Source: Nipponacmea schrenckii (Eukaryota; Mollusca; Gastropoda; Lottiidae). Taken from it: a DNA stretch of 64,000 nucleotides. Each line of letters opens with the position of its first letter. Position 1 is the stretch's first letter. Positions 61,021 through 64,000 of the stretch are shown here, one piece after another. Location: positions 27,386,067 to 27,450,066 of the forward strand of contig CM060201.1 in NCBI GenBank assembly GCA_030562195.1, read 5' to 3'. Made by a program: the position numbers and the translations under genes. The notes below the pieces were generated by a model, which was not told the origin of the DNA, did no database searches, and saw only the letters and a list, made by a program, of their open reading frames with translations.

Positions 61021-64000
61021 TCGAGAAACATATTATATTATGGTTAACATTATAAAACCTAATATAACTTCTAAAACTTTTATGTATACATTTGAACAAC
61101 CACAAAATATTTATTGATTAAGAAACATATAGAGTACCAATATTCTTAATGAAGCAGTTTGACTGAGTTGTGATATTTGGCATTATAAAGAATGGTTATT
61201 TTTAGTCACGACCTTCAGAATGCGTAGGAGACATATTGCTCTACAATTACCAATCTACATGTATTTGACTGAAATCAATACTAAATATAAAGTATTTATT
61301 GATTTTACATTCAGGAATGTTGTTTTAGAGGGGGTTCATTAAAATCAAATCAAGAAACTGAGCAGTGTTCAACCTGTAAACAAACTGGAATACCCATTGA
61401 TGTGAGACCAAATGTAGGACATATATAGACATCTAGGAGGCTTAGCTAATGCAAAGGCCAGGAGAGGGTTATTCAACTGTTGTATTTCTGTTTCAATCAT
61501 TGTCATACTTCCTTTAGTGTTTCTTGATAATTGGCCTTGAAATCCATTGGGAATATAATGACCTATACAATATAAAGTCACAAATAACTTCATCAGAAAA
61601 TCAGTTTAAACCCAATAACTTGAAAATATGTGAAAGTGTGTCAGATCATAACAATGTATATCAAATACAGCTTTTGGCTCTTAGTAGCAGATCCTATTGG
61701 AATTAAAACGAACAGGAATTTCATTACAGATTTTTCACATCATATCACATGAGTAGTCTGCCTTAAGCTATGTCTTTGTAATGACGTTATTAAAGTCACT
61801 TTGTGCAAGACTTCTAATATGGCATCTATATAGTGATAACAGATGACAAACAAGATGTGCATCAGACATCTGGACAGACAAACAAATCAGGCCCTACACA
61901 ACTTTGTAGATAGGATATTGGCACATTTGGGACCAGATACAAAATTAAATTTTAATAAAAGTTGCTCAACTAAACTCTGACAATTTTTACTATGTTCAAG
62001 ATCAAATGTTGCATAGATTTTGTTGGTTTCTATACATATCTGAACCATTAATGAGTCTATCTAGACATTAACAGATATTCTACAATGTCTTAAACCCCAG
62101 GTTCTCAATTTTGTTTTCCAATCACCAATCAGCGAATTTCCAATCGAGCCATTCACCTCTCATTTGGGAACCGTGGTCTTAAACAGTACCAAACTATATT
62201 ACTATACAGAAATAGGCTTCTACATATATCTCCATAAGTCATGTAACCCCTCCACTATATTTTCGTAGCGTTTGGGGTACAGGGCCTTACTAGAATATTA
62301 ATAAATGGTTTGACAACTATTCATCATAATATACTGCCACATCAATACTGCACTTTAACTTGAACCTAGAGTGATTTGAATCCATGAAGTGATAAAGCTA
62401 CAAATAAACTGAAAACATTCTTGTTCTCTAATCAAATCTATAACACATCAATTTCTTTTACTGCCAACTTATATTTAGATGATAAAAATCCGATAGATGA
62501 GGTTTTTTGAAACCGTAGTAACAGCATCATTAGCCATGAAAATGGAGCCAGACATGAGTAAACAAATGATGATCTGTATATGCTGTGTTTAGACCATGTT
62601 GGGAAGTCCTTGAAGGACATGGTCCTGTCTAACATTCAGCCCATGGGGCAATACAATGGGGAAAAAAGCACAATATTTCAATGTAAAATTTGTCTAAAAA
62701 TACATAAGTACATGGAACTATCAAGATTATGAGCAATTTCCATCAAAATCTGTTTCTAATTTTTAAATCTTATGTTTATCATAAGAACTATTCTTAGTTT
62801 TCTTTCAAAAATCATATATAAGGCCTACGACAAGTATATATAATAAATTCTTTCTTAAAAGGAATTCCTCCATTAATTTTGACATAAAAACCTTAAAAGT
62901 GGAGTCTAAAAATGAAAATTTATTCATAAAAATGACTGTACCTTTCTTATGTTTTGTCATCCTGAAAATCTACTGATAAAACCTCAATTATACAGTCTTG
63001 GCCATAAACATATGAAGTAATCCAACAATTGACAGTTTTCCAATATAATCACAAGTACTACACTACCTGTCACATGAAACTAGTTATAGAATACCTGTTG
63101 ATAATTTAACTACATTATATATGAAGCAAAATCTATAGTTATTTTCTCTCAGGGCTCTTATTGGCCTGGATATTGACAAAACATTCTATATTCAGCCCAT
63201 GTCTCTAACAGGTTGTTTGTTGAAGGCTAGCCATGGTCTGTAAATTAATAACATATAAATACCAGTTTTTCTTTTATATCAAACAGCTTCAACAATCTGG
63301 CTGGTCAATGGTCAACATTTAATTGGTCAGTATTTGATAAGATTCTACTGTTATTATTCTGTCTCTAGAGCTTTGAATATTGAATTTCTAACCGAAACAA
63401 GGACACGTGAAATAAATAAACCAGTAAAGGATTTAACTCATGTTAGCTATGAAAGATATGATGCAAAGTAACATTAAGTATTTTGGAACTGCAAAAATCC
63501 CATACTGGTACCTAACTATAACTACACAAACAAAACAATACACACAAACCATATCTTTACCATGAAGTTGCAGTTGCTTAACTAGTTTGCCTTTAATCCA
63601 TGTGAAACACTGATTTGAAAAAATAACTCATATTCTGATTGGAAAATAAACTGAATCTATGGACAAACTCGATGGAGAAAATCCTCCACACCACTGTATT
63701 CAAAATTGACCATTTTATCAAAAAATAAGAATATTGAGCACTCTGACTAGCACAAATATCAAACAACCCTCCTCTTTCAGCTTGCAGATTGTCAGGATTA
63801 ATTTAAGATTCAGAAACAAAGAGTAGAACATTTTAGAAATGTTGTGGAACATCTTGTCAGGGGTGATAACATAATAATGTTATTATAGTCTGAGGTTGGG
63901 TACGAATCTGTTTGAGGGAGCTACACCATATTGGGTTAATTCTTTCTCACATTCCTGGAACCACAGGCATTGGAGGAAAATTGAAATGTCCAAAATAGAC
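61021..64000. other. AT-rich region to the window end
   Basis: No gene was recognised on either strand. It may be the first SARM1 intron, SARM1 promoter or intergenic DNA. Short ORFs (for example 61369-61593 and 62438-62635 on -) lack family resemblance. Confidence 0.4.

Noticed and set aside
1..64000. Bacterial-type features such as operons, CRISPR arrays or a prophage
   Set aside because: All recognised genes are intron-containing animal genes. The tandem arrays lack the spacer variation of CRISPR.

Overview
This window is nuclear DNA from an animal. It is AT-rich, with short GT-AG introns, genes on both strands and many minisatellites and small transposon remnants. The protein sequences are clearly bilaterian. 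The repeat style (a tRNA-derived SINE, TTAA-flanked and palindromic MITEs, abundant VNTRs) fits a lophotrochozoan, most likely a mollusc. That placement is inference; no species can be named from sequence alone.

Four genes can be read. (1) On the + strand, 722-22438, is the ULK1/2 (Atg1/unc-51) autophagy kinase: 23 exons, 879 codons, an intact reading frame, and a 5' end lying before the window. (2) On the - strand, 39263-26502, is a complete 17-exon SMPD4 (neutral sphingomyelinase 3) gene of 790 codons. (3) On the + strand, 39856-40971, is an intronless 371-codon coiled-coil protein, possibly related to C20orf96. It is head-to-head with SMPD4, about 0.6 kb apart, so the two may share a promoter. 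(4) On the - strand, 54635-44828, is SARM1, the NAD-cleaving axon-degeneration factor: ARM repeats in one large exon, then SAM-SAM-TIR in seven small exons. Its first exon(s) were not found. I derived the exon chains by hand from homology, GT-AG signals and phase. In all three multi-exon genes the exon lengths sum to an intact frame.

The most unusual observation is a pair of 'splice-site satellites'. In ULK, a 59-bp unit repeated about 21 times carries, in nearly every copy, a branch-point-like CTAAT, a pyrimidine tract, CAG and the first 31 nt of the next exon, so about 20 near-identical 3' splice sites precede the true exon. In SMPD4, a 100-bp unit repeated about 9 times carries the last ~80 nt of an exon plus its GTAAGT donor, giving about eight tandem 5' splice sites. 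In both genes, using a decoy site leads quickly to a stop codon. Two neighbouring genes have therefore independently turned an exon edge into a tandem array.

The rest is introns and intergenic DNA with at least six more tandem arrays (20-, 24-, 30-, 50- and 67-bp units and one irregular array), a GC-richer repetitive element at 57.15-58.5 kb, and scattered MITE/SINE copies. The DNA beyond 59.7 kb is mostly featureless and is either SARM1 first-intron or upstream sequence. No CRISPR arrays, rRNA genes or genuine tRNA genes were seen.
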